From: CAZYFH01 sp964646815
GTDB taxonomy: Bacteria; Acidobacteriota; Vicinamibacteria; Vicinamibacterales; UBA8438
Assembly (NCBI GenBank): GCA_964646815.1
Contig: CAZYFH010000010.1
Location: 1-64,000, forward strand
Reading direction: 5' to 3'
DNA: 64,000 nucleotides
A program made the translations under genes and the position numbers. Every line of letters starts with the position of its first letter. Position 1 is the stretch's first letter. This document shows, one piece after another, positions 8,828 through 18,291 of this stretch. The notes under the pieces were generated by a model. The model saw only the letters and a list, made by a program, of their open reading frames with translations, was not told the DNA's origin and did not search any database.

Positions 8828-10591
8828 TCAGTTCGGCAAGGCGAAGACGAACAGGGTGTTTCCGGTGCTCGGGTGGAGCTCTGGCGTGAGGCTGAGGAAG
8901 CCCGCCGCGGTTCCCGCCGTGCCGGTGCTCACCGCGACATACTGCCGATCATCGACGGCAAAGGTGACCGGAAAGCCGGTCACCGCCGAGCCGAGATTGA
9001 TCTCCCAGAGCACATCTCCAGACTTATGGTCGAACGCCCGAAATCGTCCGTTGACGTCGCCGCCAAACACCAGACCGCCCCCCGTCGCGACCAGTGACAT
9101 CGTCGCGGCTCGCTGCGTGTAGGTCCAAGTGGTGGCACCGGTCTCGGCGGAGATCGCGCGCACCGTACCCACTTGGTCGGTGCCGGGGGCGATCTCGTTA
9201 CGCACGGCGAGTGCATAGTGGCTGCCCGCCTCGCGGGTGGCCATCATCCGGCCGCAGACGTTGCGCAAGGGGAAGTACATCGTGTTGGTCAGCGGGCTGT
9301 AGGCGCCCGCTTCCCAGTCCTTGCCGCCGAACCAGCTCGGACAAGCGAGGACCTCCTGACCCTCGCGCCGGAAGACCACCTCCGAGTTGGTGGAGACCCC
9401 GCCGGTCGCGCCGTCGATGTTGCTGATCACGTTCTGCGTGACTGTCGGCGTCGCCCAGAGGAACTCGCCGGTTTCGCGATCGAGCGTGTACACGACGCCG
9501 GTTTTTCCCGGGATCCCGGTGATGACCTTTCGCACGTCGCCCGATTTGAGTCGCGGGTTGATCCAGGTCACCGCACTCGGATCCGGCGCAACCGCGGTGT
9601 CCACCAGGAGGCGTTCGAAGGGATGATCCAGATCCCAATGGTCGTTCAGATGCTGGTAATACCAGACGATCTCGCCTGTGTCGGCGTCGAGCGCGAGCGT
9701 TGAGTTGTGATATAGGTGCGTGTTCTCCGTCCCGCCGCGCAGGAACTTCGGTGCCGGTGACGTAACCGACGTGCCGACGTAGATGAGGTGGAGCGCCGGA
9801 TCGTAGCTCGGCACCATCCACGCCCCGACATGCACGCGATCCTCATACGGCACGTTGCCCCAGGTTTCGTCACCCGGCTCTCCCGGCGCGGGTACCAGTC
9901 GGCGGCGCCAGCGCTCGGCGCCGGTCGCCGCATCGTGCGCGACGATGACGCAGGCTTCGGGTCCGCCCCAAGGGCGGCAGCTTCGCCCGGAAACCGCCAG
10001 GCCGCCCGCGACGATCGGGCCGGACGAATGCCTGGCCGGATTGACCTTGTAGTCGAGGATCTCGGTTTCCCAATCCAGGCGACCCGTGGTGGCGTCGACG
10101 GCGTAGATGTAGCCGTCGTTGCTGGTGTCGATGATGAGCTTGCCGTGGATGGCCATGTTGCGGTTGACGTCGGCGAGGCCGCGGATGTACACGTCGATGT
10201 CGTCTGGCAGATCCCGGCGGTATTCCCAGCGGAGATCACCGGTGCGGGCGTCGATCGCCTGGATGACGTCGCTGGGGTTTGGCATGTACATGACACCGTC
10301 GTAGACCAGAGGTGTGCCCTGCTGCATGCCGGCCGTCAGGGCGCGCGACCAGACCATGCGCAGGTCGCCAACGTTGTCCCGGTCGATCTGATCCAGCGGG
10401 CTGTAGCCCCAACCGTCGAGCGTGCGCCGCCACATGAGCCAGTCGTCCGGCGACGGATCTTGGAGCATTGCGTCGGTGACCGGGACGAACGCCGCGGGAG
10501 ACTGGGCCTGGACGGCGGTGTGACTGAGCGCGATCGCCAGGAGCACCCCGCAGGCCAGCCAACGCCGTGACGCAGGAACGTGTGTCTGCAT
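8828..10591 (-). CDS. PQQ-type quinoprotein dehydrogenase, full length
   Basis: This 587-residue protein starts at an ATG behind GGGAG and has a signal peptide ending AVQAQ. The mature protein begins DWLMWRRTLDGWGYSPLDQI, the usual first PQQ blade. Further blades carry D-T-G-x-W patterns (AIDARTGDLRW, ALDADTGEIVW, LDRETGEFLW). The block HWDLDHPFERLL and the ending LFVFALPN match the truncated protein at 2-1189, indicating a recent duplication. Its role is periplasmic PQQ-linked oxidation, substrate unknown. It is transcribed divergently from the molybdoenzyme at 10786, with about 195 bases of shared upstream DNA. Confidence 0.9.
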   Translation of the reverse strand: MQTHVPASRRWLACGVLLAIALSHTAVQAQSPAAFVPVTDAMLQDPSPDDWLMWRRTLDGWGYSPLDQIDRDNVGDLRMVWSRALTAGMQQGTPLVYDGVMYMPNPSDVIQAIDARTGDLRWEYRRDLPDDIDVYIRGLADVNRNMAIHGKLIIDTSNDGYIYAVDATTGRLDWETEILDYKVNPARHSSGPIVAGGLAVSGRSCRPWGGPEACVIVAHDAATGAERWRRRLVPAPGEPGDETWGNVPYEDRVHVGAWMVPSYDPALHLIYVGTSVTSPAPKFLRGGTENTHLYHNSTLALDADTGEIVWYYQHLNDHWDLDHPFERLLVDTAVAPDPSAVTWINPRLKSGDVRKVITGIPGKTGVVYTLDRETGEFLWATPTVTQNVISNIDGATGGVSTNSEVVFRREGQEVLACPSWFGGKDWEAGAYSPLTNTMYFPLRNVCGRMMATREAGSHYALAVRNEIAPGTDQVGTVRAISAETGATTWTYTQRAATMSLVATGGGLVFGGDVNGRFRAFDHKSGDVLWEINLGSAVTGFPVTFAVDDRQYVAVSTGTAGTAAGFLSLTPELHPSTGNTLFVFALPN

Positions 10592-10785
10592 ATTGAGCTC
10601 CCGTTGTCGGAGACCGCGGTCGGCGCCGATCGCGCCAGAGCTGGATCTTACCTCTTGCCGGCCGCGCGTCCCGGCCGGAGATCACTTCACGAACGACCGC
10701 TTCCGTCCGTTAGAATGAGAGCGGCTCGCGCTCGGGCGGAGGTTCCGCCAGCATCCGATTGGTTGCTGCGGCCAGGGAGCACACG

Positions 10786-11955
10786 ATGTCAGACGAGACG
10801 ACGCGTCGCACGCTGATGAAACACGGGCTGGCCCTCGCCGGGTTGGGCGTTCTGGGTGTTCCGGAGTGGACCTTGCCGGCGCTGGCGCAGGACGAAATCC
10901 CGGTGCCGTTCACGGATATCCCCGATGGCTTCGGGGAGCCCGCGCCTGGGTCGGCTATACGGGTGTTGGACATCCGCACGATCGACGGACCGTACACCCC
11001 GAAGGACGACTTCTATACGATTCAGCACTTCGATCAGCCAGTCGTCGATCCCGCGACGTATCGCCTCGAGATCAACGGGCTCGTCAATCAGCCGACGAAC
11101 CTCGGGCTCGACGATCTGCGTGGCATGGAGTCCGTCGAGGTAGACGCCGGATATGAGTGTTCGGGAAATTCTCGACGGCTCATTCAGGGGCTTGCCAGTA
11201 ACGGCCGATGGACTGGCGTGCCGCTGCGCACGGTTCTCGATCTCGCCGGTGTGACCTCTGAGGCTCGGGAGGTCGTCTTTTTCGGGGCGGACCGGGGCGA
11301 GGAGTCCGTCGACTTTCGCGGTCGGGCGTACGAAGTGGAACAACCATTTGCGCGCAGCTTGCCGCTCGCCGACGGGCTGATGTCGGGGCCGCTGCTCGCG
11401 TATGCCTTGAACGGGGAGCCGCTGACACGCGAGCAGGGCGCGCCGCTCCGGCTCGTCGTGCCAGGCTGGTACGGAGTGTCGAACGTCAAGTGGCTGACGC
11501 GGATCCGCGTTCAGGCGGATCGGTTTCTTGGCAAGTGGCAGGCGCGGTGGTATCGCACCCTCTGGTCGGAGGAGATCGCTGGGGAGACAGTCTGGCATGA
11601 GACGGAGATCACCCGGCAGCGTGTGAAATCTGTGATCGCGCGCGTGTCGCGGGTCGGCGGCCGGCACGACGTGCTCGGCTTCGTGCTGCACGACGGAACG
11701 CCGCTACGGTCTGTCGAGGTGAAGGTCGACGACGGGTCTTGGCAGCCGGCGACGATGGACCCGACCACTCGTAGCCAGTACTCGTGGAAGCTGTTCCGGT
11801 TTGCCTGGGACGGCGCCACGCCGGGGGAGCATACGCTCGTGTCCCGGGCGACGGATGTGAAGGGCCATGTCCAACCGACGAGCGACGAGTTGGCAATCAA
11901 GCAGACCGGCCTCGAGGACAACTCGCAGTTTCCCAGGACGGTGATGGTCTCCTGA
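10786..11955 (+). CDS. Tat-exported sulfite-oxidase-type molybdoenzyme with dimerisation domain
   Basis: The protein has 389 residues, with its ATG after GGGAG. The twin-arginine signal is TTRRTLMKHG. The Moco domain (about residues 50-240) includes the cysteine ligand in GYECSGNSRRL, RWTGVPL, LAYALNGEPL and GAPLRLVVPGWYGVSNVKWL. The last 120 residues form the Mo-co dimerisation immunoglobulin-like domain (VEVKVDDGSWQPA, WKLFRFAWDG). The architecture is that of SorA or plant sulfite oxidase without a cytochrome domain. It probably oxidises sulfite or a related reduced sulfur compound in the periplasm. Confidence 0.9.
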   Translation: MSDETTRRTLMKHGLALAGLGVLGVPEWTLPALAQDEIPVPFTDIPDGFGEPAPGSAIRVLDIRTIDGPYTPKDDFYTIQHFDQPVVDPATYRLEINGLVNQPTNLGLDDLRGMESVEVDAGYECSGNSRRLIQGLASNGRWTGVPLRTVLDLAGVTSEAREVVFFGADRGEESVDFRGRAYEVEQPFARSLPLADGLMSGPLLAYALNGEPLTREQGAPLRLVVPGWYGVSNVKWLTRIRVQADRFLGKWQARWYRTLWSEEIAGETVWHETEITRQRVKSVIARVSRVGGRHDVLGFVLHDGTPLRSVEVKVDDGSWQPATMDPTTRSQYSWKLFRFAWDGATPGEHTLVSRATDVKGHVQPTSDELAIKQTGLEDNSQFPRTVMVS

Positions 11956-12015
11956 TCGCGGACCTCGTCGTGTGACATCAGAGGCCCCTCCCGCAGGGGC
12001 CATCTGGGGAGGTGA

Positions 12016-13053
12016 ATGATGGCGAGCCGACAGAGGGTGCACCATATGTACGTCTCCCTCCAGGACGACGACCGTATTTCGATCTTCACGACGAACCCCA
12101 CGACGGGTGCGCTCAGCTGGCAGGAGGACGTCGCCGTCGAGGGCGGTCCGGCTCCGCTTGCCATCACTCCTGGTCGGGACGTTCTCTATGTCGGACGGCG
12201 GGAAAGCCAGGAGTTGTCCAGCTACCGGATCGACCAGCGGACGGGGTCGCTCACACTCATCGGCAGTGTGCCGCTCCAGGGCGAACCGGTCTATGTGGCC
12301 ACCGACCGGACGGGGCGGTTCGTACTCTCGGCCTACTACTACCAGAGCACCGCGGCCGTGCACGCCGTTGACAGCGACGGCGCCGTCACCGTTCCGCCGG
12401 TCGAATGGCAGTACACCGGCGGCGGCGCGCATGCCATCCTGACCGATCGCTCCAACCGGTTCGCCTTCGTGCCCCACATCGCCAATCGGGGACCGAATGC
12501 CATCTTCCAGTTCAGGTTCGACGAGCGCACGGGGCGCCTGACGCCCAATGACCCTCCCCGATATTCTCCAGAGGAATATCTTGGGCCTCGGGCGCTCGCG
12601 TTCCACCCGACTCTGGACGTCGTCTACTTCTCGGATGAGCAGGGCAGCAGCGTCACCGCCTACCGCCTGGATGCATCGATGGGGACCCTGGCGCCGTTCG
12701 AGACGATTGGCACGCTTCCGGCGGGGTACGGCGAACCCAACACCTGCTCCCAGATCCAGATCGCGCCGTCTGGGAGATTCCTGTACGCTCCCAACCGCGG
12801 CCATAACAGCGTCGCTAGTTTCATCGTCGATCCGTCCACTGGGCGGCTCACGGCGACCGGCCAGGTGGCAACGGAGCCGGTCCCGCGCGTGTTCAGCCTC
12901 GATCCCGACGGCCGCTTTCTCTATGTGGCCGGTCAGCAGTCGGGACGCCTGGCGGCGTACCGGGTCGATCCAGACGACGGCACGCTCCTCCCGCTGGAGA
13001 CCTACGAGGTCGGGAACAATCCCATGTGGGTCTTGACGACGACGCTGGGGTAA
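12016..13053 (+). CDS. Lactonase-family seven-bladed beta-propeller (6-phosphogluconolactonase-like)
   Basis: The protein has 345 residues; the start is ATG at 12016 or 12019, both behind GGGGAGG. There is no clear signal peptide. Repeated short blades carry the patterns YV-x-x-D-D-R-I-S-I-F, TGALSWQ, TGSLTLIG and GRFLYAPNRGHNSVASF, as in the lactonase family PF10282. Conserved residues near the end, NRGHNSV and DPDGRFLYVAGQ, match muconate-cycloisomerase-like and phosphogluconolactonase-like members. It may open a sugar lactone made by the neighbouring PQQ dehydrogenases; that link is inference. Confidence 0.85.
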   Translation: MMASRQRVHHMYVSLQDDDRISIFTTNPTTGALSWQEDVAVEGGPAPLAITPGRDVLYVGRRESQELSSYRIDQRTGSLTLIGSVPLQGEPVYVATDRTGRFVLSAYYYQSTAAVHAVDSDGAVTVPPVEWQYTGGGAHAILTDRSNRFAFVPHIANRGPNAIFQFRFDERTGRLTPNDPPRYSPEEYLGPRALAFHPTLDVVYFSDEQGSSVTAYRLDASMGTLAPFETIGTLPAGYGEPNTCSQIQIAPSGRFLYAPNRGHNSVASFIVDPSTGRLTATGQVATEPVPRVFSLDPDGRFLYVAGQQSGRLAAYRVDPDDGTLLPLETYEVGNNPMWVLTTTLG

Positions 13054-13105
13054 CCGGCGGGGCGGCGCCGCGGGGCGTTCGTTGCCGCTAGCCAACCGGG
13101 GTGAA

Positions 13106-14419
13106 TCATTCGCCGAGGTCGAGCGCCACGATGTTCTGCCTATCACGCACGTAAAGTCGGGTCCCCACGAGCGAGGGTGGGGTCCAGGCGTTTCCTGTGA
13201 GCAGGCTCGCACGCGCGTGCACCTCGAGACCGCCATCCGTCATCGATGCAATGGCGATCTCACCGTCCTCGTCGATGACGACGATCACGCCGTCCGCGTA
13301 GACCATCTGCGCCCGCGCGAGGCTCCGCTCCCGCCAGACCTCTGCCCCGGTCTCGGCGTCGAGCGCGGTCAGGAACGCCGGACCGAAATCGCCACTGCTA
13401 CCGATGACGAGGCCGCCTATCCGGAGCGCGTTGCCAAAATGCAGCCGCATCCGGTTGGTGTGCCAGATCTCTTCGGCGGTCGTGCGGCCGCCCTGTCGTA
13501 GAAGCCGGATCACCCGGGTGCCGCTGTCGTATGCTGAGGATACGAACAGCTGGTTGTCGCCGTTCCACACCGGCATGCTGAGGTTCAGGCCGAGTTCGTT
13601 GGCATGCGGATGGCCCCAAAGGCGGCGTCCGTCGTTCGGGCTGAGGCCCACCAATTCCTGCTGGCCGACCACGACGAGCTGCGGCTGCCCCTCGAGGTCG
13701 ATGAGCAGCGGCGACCCGGGTGCCGCAGGGAAGGGTTCGCTCTTCCACGTGACCGCGCCGGTTTCGCGGTCGAAGGCGGCGACCCCGTTCTCGCTGCCAC
13801 CCAGCGGGAGGATAACCGTACGGCCGTACGCGATGGGGCTCGACGCAAACGCGTTGTAATCGGTCAGATCGAACAGCTCGACCAGGTCGTGCGACCAGCG
13901 AGGTGCGCCGGTGCGTACATCAAGGGCATGCAACTGGCCGTCTACCCCGACCGCGAAGACGGAGCCACTCGCGATCGCTGGTGTGGAGTACGGTCCTGGG
14001 CCGGCCGAGTTGAGCCACACGTCGACATAGCCATCGTGTGCCAGCGGCGCGTCATAGGCGTGCATCCAGTCCGTAGCGCCGGTTGCAGCGTCCAGCGCGA
14101 TGATGACCTCACGGTCACCGTCCCGGTACATCGTGATGAGCCTGCCGTCGGCGACGAGCACCGCGGAGTACCCCTCGCCCAGTGGTCGCCGCCAGAGCTC
14201 GGTCGGCCCTCCGCTCGGCCAGACGCGTGCGATAGAGGCCGACTCAACGCGAAAGTTGCGATCTGGTCCGCCCCACTGGGGCCACGATGCGGAGTGTTGT
14301 GCGCCGCTGGAAGCGCCCCCGAGGGCGACGAGCATGGTGACGGCACCGATGAGAGCCGCGAGCCCAGCGGAACGCGCGCGAATCGCGCGCGAGCAGGATC
14401 CGTGCGTATGTGTAGACAT
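13106..14419 (-). CDS. Secreted PQQ-binding-like beta-propeller protein
   Basis: It is 437 residues from the ATG at 14419 (MSTHTHG). The frame is open further upstream, but that part overlaps the divergent DinB gene and lacks a signal. A signal peptide ends at SSGAQ. The opening WPQWGGPDRNF is typical of PQQ-like domains in planctomycete and acidobacterial secreted proteins. Six or more blades show A-x-D-x-x-T-G-x-x-W (ALDAATGATDW, ALDVRTGAPRW, ALDAETGAEVW). No catalytic residues of true quinoproteins are evident, so it may be a scaffold or BamB-like protein rather than a dehydrogenase. Confidence 0.85.
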   Translation of the reverse strand: MSTHTHGSCSRAIRARSAGLAALIGAVTMLVALGGASSGAQHSASWPQWGGPDRNFRVESASIARVWPSGGPTELWRRPLGEGYSAVLVADGRLITMYRDGDREVIIALDAATGATDWMHAYDAPLAHDGYVDVWLNSAGPGPYSTPAIASGSVFAVGVDGQLHALDVRTGAPRWSHDLVELFDLTDYNAFASSPIAYGRTVILPLGGSENGVAAFDRETGAVTWKSEPFPAAPGSPLLIDLEGQPQLVVVGQQELVGLSPNDGRRLWGHPHANELGLNLSMPVWNGDNQLFVSSAYDSGTRVIRLLRQGGRTTAEEIWHTNRMRLHFGNALRIGGLVIGSSGDFGPAFLTALDAETGAEVWRERSLARAQMVYADGVIVVIDEDGEIAIASMTDGGLEVHARASLLTGNAWTPPSLVGTRLYVRDRQNIVALDLGE

Positions 14420-14514
14420 CCGCGCTATTCTACCGTCCACCGGTCGAATAATCGGTGCCGAGACGGCGCGGTCTCGCGACCGGCAAGTTACGACTCCGAC
14501 AAAGGAGGGACCCA

Positions 14515-15066
14515 ATGACAGTGTTACGTGTTGTGGTGTTGGCGGCAATCGTCGGGTTGACCTCGGCAACGGGGGCCGTGGCGCAGAGTCTGGCGAGTGA
14601 CGCTGTCGAGGACTGGCAGCGGATGAAGCAGACCATGATGGGCATCGCGGACGCCATGCCGGAGGACAGATTCGACTACGCGTCGACGCCGGAGCAGCGC
14701 AGCTTTGGCGAGCAGATCCTCCATGTCGCGGGCGGCAATGTGATGTTGCTGGGGTTTCTTGGGGCGGACGCGACCGGCCCGACGGTCGACCCGAGGAATC
14801 TGCGGACATTTGGTTACACTGCCACCTCGAAAGCGGACGTCCTTCAGGCACTCAGCGATTCGTTCGACTACGGAGAAGCCGCCCTGCGCGAGTTCGATGA
14901 CGCCGGCATGCTGGCGCTGGCGAACGGTCCGCCGTTTCTCGGCACGCCGTCCCGCGTCCGTCTCGTGTATTTCGTGATCGGCCACGCATGGGATATCTAC
15001 GGCCAGCTGGCGGTCTATCTGCGACTCAACGACATCGTGCCCCCGGCTAGCCGGCGGGGGGTGTAG
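14515..15066 (+). CDS. Secreted DinB-family protein
   Basis: It is 183 residues with ATG after a strong AAGGAGG and a signal peptide ending AVAQ. It is a four-helix DinB bundle: WQRMKQTMMGIADAMPEDRFDY, EQILHVAGGN, and the C-terminal signature GQLAVYLRLNDIVPP. DinB proteins bind a metal through three His. The first His is present (LHVAGG), but the second site reads GHAWDIYGQL, where related proteins usually have H-x-H before GQ, so one ligand may be lost. Compare the second DinB protein at 44457, which keeps HEHLGQ. Function is unknown; thiol-transferase or detoxification roles are usual guesses. Confidence 0.86.
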   Translation: MTVLRVVVLAAIVGLTSATGAVAQSLASDAVEDWQRMKQTMMGIADAMPEDRFDYASTPEQRSFGEQILHVAGGNVMLLGFLGADATGPTVDPRNLRTFGYTATSKADVLQALSDSFDYGEAALREFDDAGMLALANGPPFLGTPSRVRLVYFVIGHAWDIYGQLAVYLRLNDIVPPASRRGV

Positions 15067-15084
15067 GGGCGGAGGGTGCGCGGA

Positions 15085-16119
15085 ATGCTGGTTCGTCTCT
15101 CGATCGTCGCCCTGCTAACCGTCGCGGTGTTTGCGTCGGTGGCAGCCACCAGTCAACCCGGTCCGGTCGCACCGGCGCCGCGCACGGCATGGGGCACGCC
15201 GGACCTGGAGGGAGTGTGGGACTTCCGCACGATCACGCCGCTCGAGCGCCCCGGCGATCTGGCTGGAAAGTCGGTTCTCACGAGTGAGGAGGCGGCGAAC
15301 TACGAAGCGCTCGAGAACCGCCGCCAGAATCGCGACCTCGTCGATCCAGCCAAAGGCGGCGCGATCTATCCGCCGGAGTCGGAGGGTGGCGTGGTTCCTT
15401 ACAACGAGTTCTGGTACGACCGCGGGACGACGCTCGTCGGCAACAAACGGACGGCGCTCATCATCGATCCGGCGGACGGGCGATTGCCACCGCTCAGTCC
15501 GGGCGCGCGGGAGCAGATCGGTTCCGCGGGCGAAGATCTGGCTGAGCGCCGCCCGGTGCGGTACCGGGCTGGTGGCATCGGGGCCGACGGCCCGGAAGAC
15601 CGCGGGCTAGGTGAGCGCTGCCTCCTGGGGTTCAACAGCGGTCCACCGATACTGCCGAGCGCCTACAACAACAACGTGATGCTGTTTCAGACGCCGGCGT
15701 ACGTGGTCATCCTCAACGAGATGGTGCACGACGCGCGAATCGTGCCTCTGGACCGACCCGCGCATCTACGCGACTCGATTCGGCAGTGGATGGGGGACGC
15801 GCGTGGCCATTGGGACGGTGATACGTTGGTTGTCGAAACGGCGAATTTCACGGCGAAGACACCGAGCTTCAATCCTACGATCACCAGCGCGGTCGGCACC
15901 GGGCTGACGCTCACGCTCACCGAGCGGTTCCATCGCGTCGATGCGGAGACGCTGCTCTACGAGTACACGATCGACGACCCGGCGACGTTTGTCCGGCCCT
16001 TCACGGTAGCGATTCCGATGCAACGGTCGGAACAGCCGATCTTCGAATACGCCTGTCACGAGGGGAATTACGGCATGCGTAACATGCTCGCTGGCGCGCG
16101 CGCGGGTGACGCGCGCTAG
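15085..16119 (+). CDS. Secreted ACHEGN-family protein, copy A (function unknown)
   Basis: This is one of six paralogues in the window. It is about 344 residues from ATG 15085, which sits nine bases after GGAGG; a GTG at 15076 is in frame but overlaps that site. A signal peptide is followed by the family opening RTAWGTPDLEGVWDF and TPLERP. Further family blocks are ALIIDPADGRLPPL, GERCLLGFNSGPP, FQTPAYVVILNEM, RGHWDGDTLVVET, and the C-terminal FEYACHEGNYGMRNML. Two cysteines, in the ERC and ACHEGN blocks, are shared by all six copies. No characterised relative is recognised. It follows the DinB gene with a gap of about 18 bases, so the two are probably co-transcribed. Confidence 0.85.
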   Translation: MLVRLSIVALLTVAVFASVAATSQPGPVAPAPRTAWGTPDLEGVWDFRTITPLERPGDLAGKSVLTSEEAANYEALENRRQNRDLVDPAKGGAIYPPESEGGVVPYNEFWYDRGTTLVGNKRTALIIDPADGRLPPLSPGAREQIGSAGEDLAERRPVRYRAGGIGADGPEDRGLGERCLLGFNSGPPILPSAYNNNVMLFQTPAYVVILNEMVHDARIVPLDRPAHLRDSIRQWMGDARGHWDGDTLVVETANFTAKTPSFNPTITSAVGTGLTLTLTERFHRVDAETLLYEYTIDDPATFVRPFTVAIPMQRSEQPIFEYACHEGNYGMRNMLAGARAGDAR

Positions 16120-16158
16120 CCTCCCTCGGAGCCAGCGAGTCGAGGCCACGGCGGCGCG

Positions 16159-17286
16159 CTACGTCGGTGGTGTGACCGCTAGGGCGATCTCCCTGTCGTC
16201 GAGCCCCCACTCCTCGAGGTGCTCCCGCGTCGCCGTGACGTTGGCCTGTCGCACCGCGCTCGGCGTTCGACTGAAGCGGGGCGCCGCGTTCGGTTGCCAG
16301 TGTCCGTCCCGTTCGACGAAGGTCTGACGAAGCCGATTGTGCGGATGGTGGGGTGCCTCCTCCATGCTGAGGACGGGGGCGAAGCACGCGTCAGTCCCTT
16401 CGAGCAGCGCGACGCACTCGTCACGCGTCCGGGTCCTGATGGCGTCGGCGAGCTTCGCCTTGAGGCCAGGCCACTCCTCGCGCCGCTGCGAGTGGGGGAG
16501 TGCGTCCAAGTCGAGGCCGAGGCGCTCGATAAGCTCCGCATAGAACTTTGGCTCGATCGCGGCCAGCGCGATGTGCCGGCCGTCGCGCGTCTCGTAGACG
16601 TCGTAGAAGTGCGCGCCGCCGTCGAGAACGTTTTCCCCGCGCGTGTCGGTGCTCAGCCCGGCGCTGCGCAACGCGTATGCGGCCGTCATCAGCGAGGCCG
16701 CGCCATCGATCATCGCCGCGTCCACCACCTGTCCTCGTCCCGAACGCCGCGCGTTGAGGAGGGCGGCGACCACGCCGAGCGAGAGATATAGCGCACCGCC
16801 GCCGAAATCGCCTACGAGATTGAGGGGCGGTGTCGGCGCCTGCCCTGCTCGCCCGATGGCGTGGAGTGCGCCGGTTAGACCGATGTAGTTGAGGTCGTGT
16901 CCCGCGGCGCCGGCGAGGGGGCCGGTTTGCCCCCAGCCGGTAACGCGGCCATACACGAGCGCCACGTTCCGGCGTGTGCATGCGTCGGGTCCGATCCCGA
17001 GGTTCTCCATGACGCCGGGTCGCATACCCTCGATCAGGATGTCCGCGCGCTCGCACAGCTTCAGCACGAGTGCCGGGCCTGTCTCACGCTTGAGGTCGAC
17101 GGCGATCGATGGGCGGCTGCGCTGCAGGAAGTTGTTGGCCAGGGGGACGTCGAAGCCGAGGCCGGACGGTCGGGGTCGATCGATCCGGAGCACCGTCGCG
17201 CCCAATTCCGCGAGCAGCATGCCGCACATCGGACAGGGCCCGATGCCGGCCAACTCGAGGACCCGGACGCCCTCCAACGGTCCCAC
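16159..17286 (-). CDS. CaiB/BaiF-family CoA-transferase (AMACR-like)
   Basis: It is 375 residues with a GTG start after AGGAA. The opening GPLEGVRVLELAGIGPCPMCGMLLAELGA is the typical start of alpha-methylacyl-CoA racemase-like members of the class III CoA-transferases. The block AMIDGAASLM contains the conserved Asp of the active site, and RPGVMENLGIGPD and GYTG-like GRVTGWGQTGP are family motifs. It is expected to move CoA between carboxylic acids or to epimerise 2-methylacyl-CoA in the cytosol. It is the only clear central-metabolism enzyme among mostly exported neighbours. It lies on the same strand as the hydrolase at 17319-18236, 32 bases away. Confidence 0.92.
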   Translation of the reverse strand: MGPLEGVRVLELAGIGPCPMCGMLLAELGATVLRIDRPRPSGLGFDVPLANNFLQRSRPSIAVDLKRETGPALVLKLCERADILIEGMRPGVMENLGIGPDACTRRNVALVYGRVTGWGQTGPLAGAAGHDLNYIGLTGALHAIGRAGQAPTPPLNLVGDFGGGALYLSLGVVAALLNARRSGRGQVVDAAMIDGAASLMTAAYALRSAGLSTDTRGENVLDGGAHFYDVYETRDGRHIALAAIEPKFYAELIERLGLDLDALPHSQRREEWPGLKAKLADAIRTRTRDECVALLEGTDACFAPVLSMEEAPHHPHNRLRQTFVERDGHWQPNAAPRFSRTPSAVRQANVTATREHLEEWGLDDREIALAVTPPT

Positions 17287-17318
17287 GGATTCCTAGAAGT
17301 GACGTTAGGCGGCCTGGT

Positions 17319-18236
17319 TTATCGGCCCAGCCACCATCGCATGGTGTCGGTGACGAGCTCGCCCGCATCCTGCTGCACGAAGTGCCCGGCACCCGGAATG
17401 GTCACGAGGGTGAGGTCTTTCTCTAACCACTCCCAGGTGTCGTTCAACGCCCCCGGCAGCAAGGCTGTGTCGTCCATTCCATGGAACATCAACACCGGCA
17501 TCGCCACCTTCGGCGGAAGCGGAGGCAGCGCGTCTCCCGGACGTATCCGCGGATAGTTTGCTTTGTACATGTTGAGCATGCCGGTGAAGTCCGACCGCTC
17601 GAAGGCCTCGACATAACGCTTGCGAGCCTCGGGGTCCGTGACCCAGAACGACAGAGTCTCGGGTGTCATCGGGTTGCCGAACAGAACGGTGGGGTCGTCC
17701 GGCTCCTTGGCTTGAAACGCCCGCGCGTAGGCGCTGTTCTCGTACTGCTGTGGGTTTTCCACGAGCTCGCGGGTGAGACCGTTGAAGTGCGGTAGGTTCA
17801 GGATGACCAGCTTGTCGGTCATCTCCGGGCGCGCGAGTGCGAAGGACCAAGCCACGGCCCCACCCCAGTCATGGCCTACGATCACCGCCTTCTCCGCTCC
17901 CGCGTGCTCGATCACCGCTGCGATGTCGCGGATATGGTGCGGCATCGCATACGCCTCGACTCCCGTCGGTTTGTCGCTTCTGTTGTATCCGCGCAGGTCG
18001 ACGGCAACCATCTGTAGCTCGCTCGACAGCGCCTCCATCTGATCGCGCCACGTGTACCAGAAGTCCGGGAACCCGTGAACCATGACGACCAGGGGCCCCT
18101 CGCCCAGGCTCGCGTAGTGAATCGTGACGCCGTCGTTGTCTGCATAGCCATGCTCGACCTGGTCATAGATGTCGTCGGCCGACGCGGCGCCGACGGCGCA
18201 CACGACCAGCACGAACCCCAAAGCAATTCGTTTCAT
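17319..18236 (-). CDS. Secreted alpha/beta hydrolase, epoxide-hydrolase type
   Basis: The protein has 305 residues from the ATG at 18236, with a signal peptide ending GAASAD. The alpha/beta-hydrolase fold has the oxyanion motif HGFPDFWYTW, the nucleophile elbow GHDWGGAVAW (Asp nucleophile, as in epoxide hydrolases and dehalogenases), the acid in FHGMDDTAL and the His in GAGHFVQQD. Asp in the elbow rather than Ser, plus a cap region of about 80 residues, points to epoxide hydrolase. It is encoded upstream of the CoA-transferase on the same strand. Confidence 0.88.
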   Translation of the reverse strand: MKRIALGFVLVVCAVGAASADDIYDQVEHGYADNDGVTIHYASLGEGPLVVMVHGFPDFWYTWRDQMEALSSELQMVAVDLRGYNRSDKPTGVEAYAMPHHIRDIAAVIEHAGAEKAVIVGHDWGGAVAWSFALARPEMTDKLVILNLPHFNGLTRELVENPQQYENSAYARAFQAKEPDDPTVLFGNPMTPETLSFWVTDPEARKRYVEAFERSDFTGMLNMYKANYPRIRPGDALPPLPPKVAMPVLMFHGMDDTALLPGALNDTWEWLEKDLTLVTIPGAGHFVQQDAGELVTDTMRWWLGR

Positions 18237-18291
18237 TCGAGTCCTCCGTGAGCTGTGCAAACCATTGTATCCGGAGGCTAACTCCACCAAA

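Noticed and set aside
11704..13236. 510-codon minus-strand frame over the lactonase and sulfite-oxidase genes
   Set aside because: It shadows two convincing genes in a high-GC region, and the composition is typical of antisense frames.
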